This document shows, one piece after another, positions 8,477-15,077 of a DNA stretch of 18,439 bases (position 1 is its first letter; every line of letters begins with the position of its first letter). Both the position numbers and the translations under genes were made by a program. Source of the DNA: an uncultured Lactobacillus sp. (lineage in GTDB: Bacteria; Bacillota; Bacilli; Lactobacillales; Lactobacillaceae). A model generated the notes under the pieces. That model was not told the origin of the DNA. It saw only the letters and a list, made by a program, of their open reading frames with translations, and made no database searches. The stretch is from positions 1-18,439 of the forward strand of contig CAMLRO010000026.1 of NCBI GenBank assembly GCA_946482425.1, written 5' to 3'.

Positions 8477-8804
8477 GTTTTATATGGTAGATAATACCAG
8501 TTCATATCATAGTCATTAAATGAATAACGCTTGGTATCTGGATCAGATGAGGCTTTAATTTTGCCAACGTATCTTACTGAAGCACCCTTTTTAAACATAC
8601 CATTCGTTTTAAGATAAGAATATTTTTTCTTTCCCTTTTTGTTATAAACACGAGTCTTATGATTCAAGGTTAACTTGCCTTGCTCAGATTTACATTTGAC
8701 GTAGTAGTTTGAGCTTGATCAATATTAGTTGTAGTAACTACTAATGATGTTGTTGTCAATATTCCAGCTAATAAGCTAATAAACAATTTTTTGTTAATTT
8801 TCAT
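8470..8804 (-). pseudogene. Secreted SLAP-domain protein, frameshifted and truncated
   Basis: From ATG 8804, behind a good AAAGGAG site (8813-8819), the minus strand reads a signal peptide: MKINKKLFISLLAG, a hydrophobic core and a Thr-rich region. This frame hits a stop at 8670-8672 after 44 residues. The next frame continues SEQGKLTLNHKTRVYNKKGK, FKKGASVRYVGKI and WYYLPYKTIK. That is the N-terminal half of a SLAP domain (Lactobacillus surface-layer-associated repeat), which holds such proteins to the cell wall. One insertion or deletion between about 8685 and 8720 would rejoin the two. The 3' end is replaced by the IS-like remnant at about 8470-8476 in the middle of the domain. The gene is broken twice and should give no surface protein. 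Confidence 0.8.
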
Positions 8805-8837
8805 TGTAATTACTCCTTTATCCTTAAATTCTAATAG

Positions 8838-8940
8838 CTATCTGGTTAATTGTCTATTAAGGCTAACAATTTCACCTAAAGCATCAAAAGTAGGAAGAAG
8901 ACCGCTTTCTTTTGCATAATATTTAAATATTATTATTTTT
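8838..8940 (-). pseudogene. Possible short coding remnant upstream of the SLAP pseudogene
   Basis: On the minus strand a frame of about 33 codons ends at 8838-8840 and reads YYAKESGLLPTFDALGEIV followed by SLNRQLTR. It has no start codon with a ribosome site and a stop lies just upstream. The composition is protein-like, but the family is unknown to me. It could be the tail of a lost gene that once preceded the SLAP gene, or chance. Confidence 0.25.
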
Positions 8941-9085
8941 TATAAGTAAGATAGATGATATTTATTCAAAATTATACCTATTTAACTGTTCTCAATTTGC
9001 AGCTTTTATCATTTATTTTTGCCTATTTTTTGTACTAGCGATAGTAGTTTCACGTTATAGTATAGACCAATTATAAAAATAAAGC
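8941..9085. other. AT-rich intergenic stretch without a recognised gene
   Basis: This is the end of the 1.1-kb gap between glmM and glmS. Apart from a TATAAT on the minus strand (complement of 8971-8976), which might have driven the broken SLAP gene, I see no open frame, RNA gene or repeat here. I see no conserved core of a glmS ribozyme. Confidence 0.5.
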
Positions 9086-9114
9086 TTGACCAATTTTGCT
9101 AAAAAGGCTAATAT
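9086..9114 (+). promoter_or_regulatory. glmS promoter
   Basis: TTGACC at 9086-9091 and TAATAT at 9109-9114 are separated by exactly 17 bases, a near-consensus housekeeping promoter. Transcription should start near 9121, giving a leader of about 60 bases before the glmS ATG. Confidence 0.8.
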
Positions 9115-9183
9115 TCCATACGTAAGTTGAATTAATTGATTAGCCCAAATAAAAAATATTTTACTAGACCAAAGGAGAAATAT

Positions 9184-10995
9184 ATGTGTGGAATTGTTGG
9201 CATTGTTGGAAAATCTGCTAGAGAAATTGTTTTAAATGGCTTGTCAAAGCTTGAATATCGCGGATATGATTCTGCAGGAATTTATCTCAATGATTTGGCA
9301 GGAAAAGAATATTTAACTAAAACTGCTGGCCGTATTGAGGACTTGAAGAACAAGATGACCCCACAAGAACAGGGCATGGTTGGAATTGGCCACACTCGTT
9401 GGGCAACACATGGTAAGCCCACTGAAGCTAACGCTCATCCCCAATTTGATGAAACCGAACGCTTTTATTTGGTTCACAATGGTGTAATTGAAAACTACCA
9501 GGACATAAAAAAGCAATATCTCAAAGATGTTTCCTTTAAATCTGACACAGACACTGAAGTGATTGTTCAATTAATTAGCAAATTTGCTCGTGAAAAGAAT
9601 GAAGATGCTTTTACTGCTTTAAAACAGGCCCTACAAGTAATAAAGGGATCATATGCCCTTTTATTAATAGACAATCAAAATCCAGACCATATTTTTATTG
9701 CTAAAAATAAATCTCCTTTGATGTTGGGACTTGGTAACGGTTTTAATGTAATCGCATCTGACGCATTATCAGTATTGGATCAAACCAAAACTTTCGTTGA
9801 TTTACGAGATGGTGAAGTCGGAGATATTACTAAAAACGATTATCAGCTTGAAACTATTACTGGTCAAAAAGTTGAGCATCAACCTTATGAGTTAAATATT
9901 GACGAAAATGCCGCTTCTAAAGGCACTTATGAATTTTACATGCTTAAAGAAATATGTGAGCAGCCAAGTGTTTTACGGCACTTAGATCAATATTATCTTG
10001 ATCAAAATGGTGACCCAAAAGTAGATGCTAAAATTATTAATGCTTTATCAAAGGCAGATAGATTATATATCTTTGCTGCCGGTACAAGTTACCATGCGGG
10101 GTTAATTGGTAAACAACTTTTTGAAAAGCTGACTAAGATTCCAACTGAAGTAGGTTTTGCTTCAGAAGCGGGCTATCATTTTCCAATGATGTCAAAACAC
10201 CCATTCTTTATTTTCTTATCGCAATCAGGTGAAACGGCTGATTCACGCGTTGTCTTGCAACAAGCGATTAAACGGGGCATTCCCAGTCTGACTTTAACAA
10301 ATGTGCCTAATTCAACTCTGGCGCGCGAAGCTAATTATGCTATGTCACTCGAAGCAGGTCCGGAGATTGCTGTGGCCTCAACTAAGGCTTATACTGCCCA
10401 GGTTGCCGTTCAAGCTATAGTTGCCAAGGCATTAGGAGAAAATTTAGGTATTAAAGACGCCGCAGCATTTGACTTAAAAGAGAATTTTGCTTTAGCAGCG
10501 GAAGGAATAGAACAAGTAATTTCCAGCCAAGAGAAAATTGAACAGCTCGCTCAAAAGGATATTATACCAAGTCGTAATGCCTTTTATATTGGCAGGGGGA
10601 TTGATTATCCAGTTGCTTTAGAGGCGGCGTTAAAGCTTAAAGAAGTTTCTTATATCCAAACTGAAGGTTTTGCGGCAGCAGAACTAAAACACGGAACAAT
10701 TTCATTGATTGAAAAAGGCACGCCAGTAATTGCATTGATTAATGATCCTGTCACAGCGGATTTGATGCGGGGTAATATTCAGGAAGTGATTGCTCGTGGA
10801 GCAACAGTTATTACTATTGCGCGTAAATCATTAGCTAAAGCTAGTGACGATATTGTTTTACCTGAAGTTAATTATTATCTGTCGCCACTTGTTAGTGTGG
10901 TAACAGCACAATTATTTGCTTATTTTGCAGCAAAAGATAAGGGGTTGGATGTGGACAAACCACGAAATTTAGCTAAAAGCGTAACGGTAGAATAA
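9184..10995 (+). CDS. glmS: Glutamine-fructose-6-phosphate aminotransferase (isomerizing)
   Basis: Makes glucosamine-6-phosphate from fructose-6-phosphate and glutamine, the entry step of amino-sugar and peptidoglycan synthesis. The 603 residues are full length. The ATG at 9184 is chosen because the next codon is Cys, which becomes the N-terminal nucleophile (MCGIVGIVG) after Met removal, and AAAGGAG lies at 9171-9177. The frame is open upstream to a TTG at 9136, but that would bury the catalytic Cys. The glutaminase domain shows GHTRWATHG and the N-terminal Ntn fold. Two SIS domains follow, with AAGTSYHAG, SQSGETADS and ASTKAYTAQ in the first and the GRGIDYPVALE region in the second. The C-terminus DKPRNLAKSVTVE is the conserved end. 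It is transcribed alone. Confidence 0.98.
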   Translation: MCGIVGIVGKSAREIVLNGLSKLEYRGYDSAGIYLNDLAGKEYLTKTAGRIEDLKNKMTPQEQGMVGIGHTRWATHGKPTEANAHPQFDETERFYLVHNGVIENYQDIKKQYLKDVSFKSDTDTEVIVQLISKFAREKNEDAFTALKQALQVIKGSYALLLIDNQNPDHIFIAKNKSPLMLGLGNGFNVIASDALSVLDQTKTFVDLRDGEVGDITKNDYQLETITGQKVEHQPYELNIDENAASKGTYEFYMLKEICEQPSVLRHLDQYYLDQNGDPKVDAKIINALSKADRLYIFAAGTSYHAGLIGKQLFEKLTKIPTEVGFASEAGYHFPMMSKHPFFIFLSQSGETADSRVVLQQAIKRGIPSLTLTNVPNSTLAREANYAMSLEAGPEIAVASTKAYTAQVAVQAIVAKALGENLGIKDAAAFDLKENFALAAEGIEQVISSQEKIEQLAQKDIIPSRNAFYIGRGIDYPVALEAALKLKEVSYIQTEGFAAAELKHGTISLIEKGTPVIALINDPVTADLMRGNIQEVIARGATVITIARKSLAKASDDIVLPEVNYYLSPLVSVVTAQLFAYFAAKDKGLDVDKPRNLAKSVTVE

Positions 10996-11092
10996 TATTT
11001 TGGCCTTTTTTGGAAAAGATATTGGCAGAAAAGAAGGGTTAAAAAATTACCTTCGAAAATTAAATTACATTATTAAATAATCCTTGACAAAT
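10996..11092. other. Region after glmS without a strong terminator
   Basis: The only hairpin directly after glmS is GAAGG / CCTTC (11033-11037 and 11050-11054) with a 12-base loop and no T-run, too weak for a terminator. Termination may fall to the long palindrome at 11093-11172. Confidence 0.4.
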
Positions 11093-11172
11093 AAAAGAGT
11101 AGGCAAACCACTCAAAATGATATGACCCTCAAATTTGATAGTTATATCAAATTGAGACTTGTCTACTTTTTT
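11093..11172. repeat. Long imperfect palindrome, MITE- or IS-end-like
   Basis: The left arm runs from AAAAGAGTAGGC through CTCAAAATGATAT (11093-11123). The right arm runs from ATATCAAATTGAG through TCTACTTTTTT (about 11144-11172). They pair over roughly 28 positions with a few mismatches and a 2-base bulge. A nested alternative hairpin uses CTCAAATTTGATA (11128-11140) against TATCAAATTGAG (11145-11156) with loop GTTA. The part TGATATGACCCTCAAATTT (11118-11136) repeats the IS-like end at 8302. It ends in a T-run and may act as the glmS terminator. Its origin as a non-autonomous element is inferred. Confidence 0.6.
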
Positions 11173-11202
11173 AGTATGGACAATGACCTACTTTTTTCCC
11201 GG

Positions 11203-11239
11203 ACACTTTTGTATAATAAAGAAAATAGTGAAAAAGTGT
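11203..11239 (+). promoter_or_regulatory. Promoter of the HAD-copY-like operon with flanking inverted repeat
   Basis: A perfect TATAAT lies at 11212-11217. No good -35 box precedes it. An 8-bp perfect inverted repeat, ACACTTTT (11203-11210) and AAAAGTGT (11232-11239), flanks the -10 box and the probable start point. It could be a repressor site that compensates a weak promoter, or chance. It does not match the TACAnnTGTA box of CopY/BlaI proteins. Confidence 0.5.
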
Positions 11240-11253
11240 AGGAGGATATTATT

Positions 11254-12069
11254 TTGGCAATAAAGTTGATTGCGGTTGACTTAGATGGCACTTTGTTGAC
11301 AACTACAAAGCAGATTTTACCGGAAACTAAAAGAGTTCTTAAACAAGCAGATAGTCAGGGTATAAAAGTGGTTCTGGCTACAGGTCGACCATTGTCTGGT
11401 ACAATTGAATTTAATAAACAGTTGGGTTTGCAGGGTAAAAGGCAATATGACATTGTTTTCAATGGCGCTGTGATCCAAGATTTGGCGGGCAATATCTTAA
11501 TGAATGAAGAAATGAACTATCGCGATTTTACTAACATGAGGAAATTACAAAGATTAGCTCAGGTTAACCTTCATTTTGAAACCCCAGAATGCTATTGGAC
11601 ATGTGATCGTGATATAGGAGTTAACCTGGCACGAAATGCAACTTTTACTAATAATGTGCTTAAAGTACGTAAAGCTGAAGAAATAACACAAGATTTTGCT
11701 TTTAATAAAGTGGGTCTTAGCGTTCTTGATGATGAGCGAGAAGTTGATAAACTATGGAATAATATTCCTCAGTGGGCTTTTGCAAAATATGATATTGTTC
11801 GCAGTTTTTCGTCAATTGTTGAAATCAACATTAAAGATGCTTCCAAGGGAAATGCTGTTTTACAGCTGGCTGACAGATTGAAAATTAAGCCAAGTCAAGT
11901 TATGGTGTTTGGCGATCAAGGCAATGATGTTTCAATGTTTACGAATCCCGACTTTATGAAAATAGCCATGGGTAACGCAATCGAAGAGATAAAAGATTAT
12001 GCCGATTACGTAACAGAAGATAATGACCATGATGGAATTGCCAAAGCAATAAAAAAGTTTGTTCTGTAG
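11254..12069 (+). CDS. Cof-type HAD-superfamily hydrolase
   Basis: A second Cof/YidA-like phosphatase, 271 residues, presumably acting on a phosphosugar in the cytoplasm. Motifs: DLDGT with Asp9 and Asp11, ATGRP with Thr43, Lys198 in DASKGN, and GDQGNDVSM with Asp221 and Asp225. It starts at TTG 11254, seven bases after GGAGGA at 11241-11246; no in-frame ATG is near. It is only distantly similar to the first HAD gene in the window, so the two are not a recent duplication. The repressor gene follows after 24 bases, suggesting one transcript. The substrate cannot be told. Confidence 0.93.
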   Translation: MAIKLIAVDLDGTLLTTTKQILPETKRVLKQADSQGIKVVLATGRPLSGTIEFNKQLGLQGKRQYDIVFNGAVIQDLAGNILMNEEMNYRDFTNMRKLQRLAQVNLHFETPECYWTCDRDIGVNLARNATFTNNVLKVRKAEEITQDFAFNKVGLSVLDDEREVDKLWNNIPQWAFAKYDIVRSFSSIVEINIKDASKGNAVLQLADRLKIKPSQVMVFGDQGNDVSMFTNPDFMKIAMGNAIEEIKDYADYVTEDNDHDGIAKAIKKFVL

Positions 12070-12093
12070 TAAAATAAAGTTGAGTTGATTATT

Positions 12094-12531
12094 ATGGTAG
12101 AAAAAAATAGAGAACATAATATTTCCGAAGCTGAGTGGGAAGTTATGAGAATAGTGTGGACTTTAGGAGAAATTCACACTGGTGAAGTGATTCAGCAGCT
12201 TCAGGCAAAAAAGAACTGGTCTGAATCTACTATCAAAACTTTGATGGGACGTTTGGTCAAAAAGGGTCTGTTAAAAACCCGTAAAGATGGTCGCCGTTTT
12301 GTTTATTCAGCTACTGTTACTCAGATTGAAATGATGATTGAGGTCACAAAAGAAGTGATGAGCCATATGTGTGATATGCATAAAGGTCAGGTAATGATAG
12401 CTATTCTTAAAGATATGCCTCTTGCTCAGGGTGACATTGCTAAAATAGAAAAAGAACTTGCTTATAAAAAAGAAAGTGCTCCTGAAATGGTTAATTGTAA
12501 CTGTTTAGCTTCGGGTCAACATGACTGCTAG
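12094..12531 (+). CDS. CopY/BlaI-family transcriptional repressor
   Basis: A winged-helix repressor of the penicillinase-repressor family, 145 residues from ATG 12094. The N-terminal part shows the family pattern ISEAEWEVMRIVW, then WSESTIKTLMGRLVKKGLL as recognition region and RRFVYSA as wing. The C-terminus carries CNCLASGQHDC with Cys135, Cys137, His143 and Cys145. That resembles the CxC...CxC copper/zinc hook of CopY, with one Cys replaced by His. This points to a metal-responsive CopY type rather than a BlaI cleaved by BlaR. No copper ATPase gene adjoins it, unlike classical cop operons. The ribosome site is weak (AAAG then TTGAG), so translation may depend on the HAD gene upstream. A TTG at 12085 is a possible alternative start. 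Confidence 0.85.
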   Translation: MVEKNREHNISEAEWEVMRIVWTLGEIHTGEVIQQLQAKKNWSESTIKTLMGRLVKKGLLKTRKDGRRFVYSATVTQIEMMIEVTKEVMSHMCDMHKGQVMIAILKDMPLAQGDIAKIEKELAYKKESAPEMVNCNCLASGQHDC

Positions 12532-12567
12532 ATTAAATAGTTAATATTAATGTGGGAGGTTGATTTA

Positions 12568-13281
12568 ATGAAAAAATTTGCTAGTATTCTATTCCGAGTG
12601 ATTTTTACTGCAGTGGTTTGTATTTCTGGCTTTCTGTTACTGGAATCTCCAATAACTATTAATGTGCAAAATGTTCGTGGCATGGCACAGAAAGTAATTA
12701 AAAAAAGTGTAAATGATACTGGTGATTCAAGACTAAAGGGTACCTTGAAACTGGCTAAGGATTTTGGTGTAGAAGATAAAATTTTAGAGCAATTACCCAA
12801 AAAATATCATAAGGATATGTCTTATGTTAGTCTATATAATCTCGGTGTTACTTATCAAGAAAATGGAGAAGTATCTGCTAAGAATTTGTCTTTCCCAGAA
12901 AATAATGAAGTACAAAAAGCTGTAAGCAACCTGCTGTTAAATAAGATTAACAATGGCTTGAATGAAAACAAGGATAAAGTTAACCAAACTATTAGTATTT
13001 TTCATTATTGCCTCTTTGCAACAATATTAGTTTTTATTCTAGCTGCTTTGTTGATGTTATTTGGTAAATATTGGGCTTCAATTATTTTATTGGTTGCGGC
13101 CATAGGATCATTTGGAGCACTACAGTTTTTAGCAAACCAATTAGTTCAATGGCTACAGAACAATGTTGTTAGTGGAATTTCATTAACTACCTCTCCGATT
13201 TTGTGGTCCGGGTTAGCCTTGGGGATAATTGCTGCAATTATCTGGCCTTTAATTTTAAAATTAACTAAAAAGCAGCAGTAA
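12568..13281 (+). CDS. Uncharacterised membrane protein
   Basis: I do not recognise a family. The 237 residues begin with a membrane segment or uncleaved signal (about 6-26, KKFASILFRV then a hydrophobic run). A mostly polar stretch of about 115 residues, rich in Lys and Asn and likely outside the cell, follows. Three membrane segments come next at about 143-165, 169-190 and 208-231, ending in KLTKKQQ on the probable cytoplasmic side. The ATG at 12568 is chosen because GGGAGG sits at about 12554-12559; a frame-compatible ATG at 12550 lacks a site. It lies 36 bases after the CopY-like gene, so it is the best candidate target or partner of that regulator. No metal-binding cluster is visible. 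Confidence 0.8.
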   Translation: MKKFASILFRVIFTAVVCISGFLLLESPITINVQNVRGMAQKVIKKSVNDTGDSRLKGTLKLAKDFGVEDKILEQLPKKYHKDMSYVSLYNLGVTYQENGEVSAKNLSFPENNEVQKAVSNLLLNKINNGLNENKDKVNQTISIFHYCLFATILVFILAALLMLFGKYWASIILLVAAIGSFGALQFLANQLVQWLQNNVVSGISLTTSPILWSGLALGIIAAIIWPLILKLTKKQQ

Positions 13282-13301
13282 TTAATTTATAATTCAACTA
13301 A

Positions 13302-13337
13302 AGTATTAGCCGAATATTGATCGGTTAATGCTTTTTT
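13302..13337 (+). terminator. Terminator after the membrane protein gene
   Basis: A 12-bp stem (AGTATTAGCCGA against TCGGTTAATGCT, two G-U pairs) with a 7-base loop and a run of T at 13332-13337. It ends the HAD / CopY-like / membrane-protein transcript. Confidence 0.88.
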
Positions 13338-13372
13338 GCATTTAAATCCATTATTTATATTTAAAAAATATA

Positions 13373-13381
13373 TGCTAAAAT
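13373..13381 (+). promoter_or_regulatory. Putative extended -10 promoter of the glycosyltransferase gene
   Basis: TGCTAAAAT at 13373-13381 fits an extended -10 element (TGn followed by TAAAAT). The -35 position holds only ATTTAT. It would give a leader of about 33 bases. Confidence 0.4.
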
Positions 13382-13420
13382 TGACTATGATAGTTTGAAT
13401 ATAGGAATAAAGGACAATTT

Positions 13421-14944
13421 ATGTATTACTTTTTAGATAATAGATTAGATGCGAATAGTTCGGGAATAGAGCACGCAGAAGTCAAAAGATTAATGCTTTT
13501 CAAACGCAATCACGTTAAGGCAAAAATAGTGACATCAGAATATAATCGGTTTGCTCATCGTAATTTACCTTTGTATAACATGACAGATGATGATTATGTC
13601 AATAAGTTCGACTTTTTTGCCGGCACAGTAAAATTTACTAGTCGTATTGTAACTATAAAAGATTTGCCGATTCCGAGTGGTAATAATGTGAAACAAATTG
13701 ACAATGGTTATGAAGTCTTTGAAGGTCAACGTAAAACAATGACCGTTAATATGTTGCCTAATGGCAGCATTGATACAATAAAATATTTTAATGCTGATGT
13801 CCACTGTATTAAGCAGGAATTTTACGATACACGTGGATTTAAGAGTATGACCCAAATTTATGATACAGTTGACGGTCATTTGATTTATGAATTGTTCTTT
13901 CGTCCGAACAATACCATTTACTATGAAATTTCATATGAAAGAAAACCAAATGTCTATCCTGCTACTAACATTCAAATGACCGATATTCATGGCATTGTCC
14001 ATTCACTAATGAATAATGGTCAGGCCTTTACTATTATGCTCGATGAATTGAATGAGCAAGATGGGGATGAAAGATCAACATTTATTTCGGATCGTAGCAA
14101 TATTACTAATGTACCAATGATTAATATGAAGACGCCTGCCAGAAAAATTGAGCATTTTCACAGTATTCATTTTAGAGATTACTGGGATCCTACTTCACCT
14201 CTTACCTACAACTCAATTTCTAATAATGAGCTACTTAGTAAAACCGATTTAGTAATTACTCCTACAAAACAACAAGCAGATGACATGCGTAAAAGGCTGA
14301 GGACGCAAGTACCAATCGTTGCTATTCCTGTTGGAATAGTGCCAGATGAGCAGCTACATGCTGAACATATACCAATGAGTGAGCGCACAAAAGGTAAAAT
14401 AATAGTAGTGGCTAGAATATTTTATGAAAAACGGATTGATGATGCCATCAAAGCTTTCAATCAGGCTTATCAAAATAACGACTCGTTGACTTTAGACATT
14501 TATGGTTACGGAAATGGCGCTGATAATTTCAAGGAAGAAAAAAAGTTAAAAAAATTAGTGCAGGACCTGGGTTTGGAAGATGTAGTCCATTTTATGGGTT
14601 ATGCGAAAGATATGAATTATATTTATGATGATGCGCAGCTTGCTGTTGTTACTTCCCGGTATGAGGGCTTTAACCTTTCTGTACTTGAAGCTCAATCTCA
14701 CGGTGTTCCAGTAGCTTCATATAATTTTAATTATGGAGTAGAGGATTTAATCGCTGACGGAAAGAGTGGCTTTATCGTACCAAGTGGTCATATAGATGAT
14801 TTAGCTGCCAAAATTACTGAGTTTTTTGCTAGTCCTAAAATACGCAGGAAACTGAACGATGGTGCATATGAAAATGCCAAGCGTTTTTCAAGCGAAAGCG
14901 TTTGGCGTTATTGGCAAAAATATGTGATTGACACAGATAAATAA
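13421..14944 (+). CDS. GT4-family glycosyltransferase, TagE/TarM/GtfA-like
   Basis: A cytoplasmic retaining glycosyltransferase of 507 residues with the GT-B fold. The first half has SGIEHAE (14-20), a donor/acceptor loop like that of GtfA and TarM, a family-specific beta-rich insert (about 70-185) and HFHSIH (245-250). The second half has VVARIFYEKRIDDAI with Arg332 and Lys337, which bind the nucleotide phosphate, and EGFNLSVLE with Glu415 and Glu423 (the E-x7-E motif). Relatives glucosylate wall teichoic acid (TagE), add GlcNAc to it (TarM) or glycosylate serine-rich surface proteins (GtfA). None of the accessory Sec genes adjoins it, so teichoic acid or another wall polymer is the likelier acceptor; this is inference. 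AAAGGA lies just before the ATG at 13421. It is transcribed alone. Confidence 0.88.
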   Translation: MYYFLDNRLDANSSGIEHAEVKRLMLFKRNHVKAKIVTSEYNRFAHRNLPLYNMTDDDYVNKFDFFAGTVKFTSRIVTIKDLPIPSGNNVKQIDNGYEVFEGQRKTMTVNMLPNGSIDTIKYFNADVHCIKQEFYDTRGFKSMTQIYDTVDGHLIYELFFRPNNTIYYEISYERKPNVYPATNIQMTDIHGIVHSLMNNGQAFTIMLDELNEQDGDERSTFISDRSNITNVPMINMKTPARKIEHFHSIHFRDYWDPTSPLTYNSISNNELLSKTDLVITPTKQQADDMRKRLRTQVPIVAIPVGIVPDEQLHAEHIPMSERTKGKIIVVARIFYEKRIDDAIKAFNQAYQNNDSLTLDIYGYGNGADNFKEEKKLKKLVQDLGLEDVVHFMGYAKDMNYIYDDAQLAVVTSRYEGFNLSVLEAQSHGVPVASYNFNYGVEDLIADGKSGFIVPSGHIDDLAAKITEFFASPKIRRKLNDGAYENAKRFSSESVWRYWQKYVIDTDK

Positions 14945-14960
14945 GTATTTTAAAAAATTG

Positions 14961-14988
14961 CTCACCTTGAAGTTTAAGGTGGGTTTTT
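14961..14988 (+). terminator. Terminator of the glycosyltransferase gene
   Basis: An 8-bp stem (CTCACCTT against AAGGTGGG, one G-U pair) with a 7-base loop followed by five T residues, starting 16 bases after the stop. Confidence 0.9.
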
Positions 14989-15004
14989 CTTTGCTTTAAA
15001 TTTA

Positions 15005-15033
15005 TTGCATTTCAAAAAAATGTGAGTTACTAT
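15005..15033 (+). promoter_or_regulatory. Promoter of the MFS transporter-marR operon
   Basis: TTGCAT at 15005-15010 and TACTAT at 15028-15033 are 17 bases apart. Transcription should start near 15040, at the left edge of the palindromic operator. Confidence 0.75.
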
Positions 15034-15039
15034 GGTTAA

Positions 15040-15059
15040 TTAGTTAGCTTGCTAACTAA
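15040..15059. promoter_or_regulatory. Probable MarR operator
   Basis: A perfect inverted repeat with 9-bp arms, TTAGTTAGC and GCTAACTAA, separated by TT. This size and symmetry are typical of MarR-family dimer sites. It covers the predicted start point and sits just ahead of the GGAGGA ribosome site, so binding would block transcription. The MarR gene at the end of this operon is the obvious candidate to bind it. Confidence 0.82.
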
Positions 15060-15077
15060 ATTTTAGGAGGAATTTGA

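Noticed and set aside
9136..9183. In-frame TTG start 16 codons upstream in glmS
   Set aside because: It would bury the catalytic N-terminal Cys; the ATG at 9184 has a strong ribosome site.
11084..11112. TTGACA at 11084 as a promoter
   Set aside because: A perfect -35 box, but no -10-like sequence lies 16-18 bases downstream.
12500..12567. CopY/BlaI operator ahead of the membrane protein gene
   Set aside because: No TACAnnTGTA or close variant is present here or ahead of the repressor gene.
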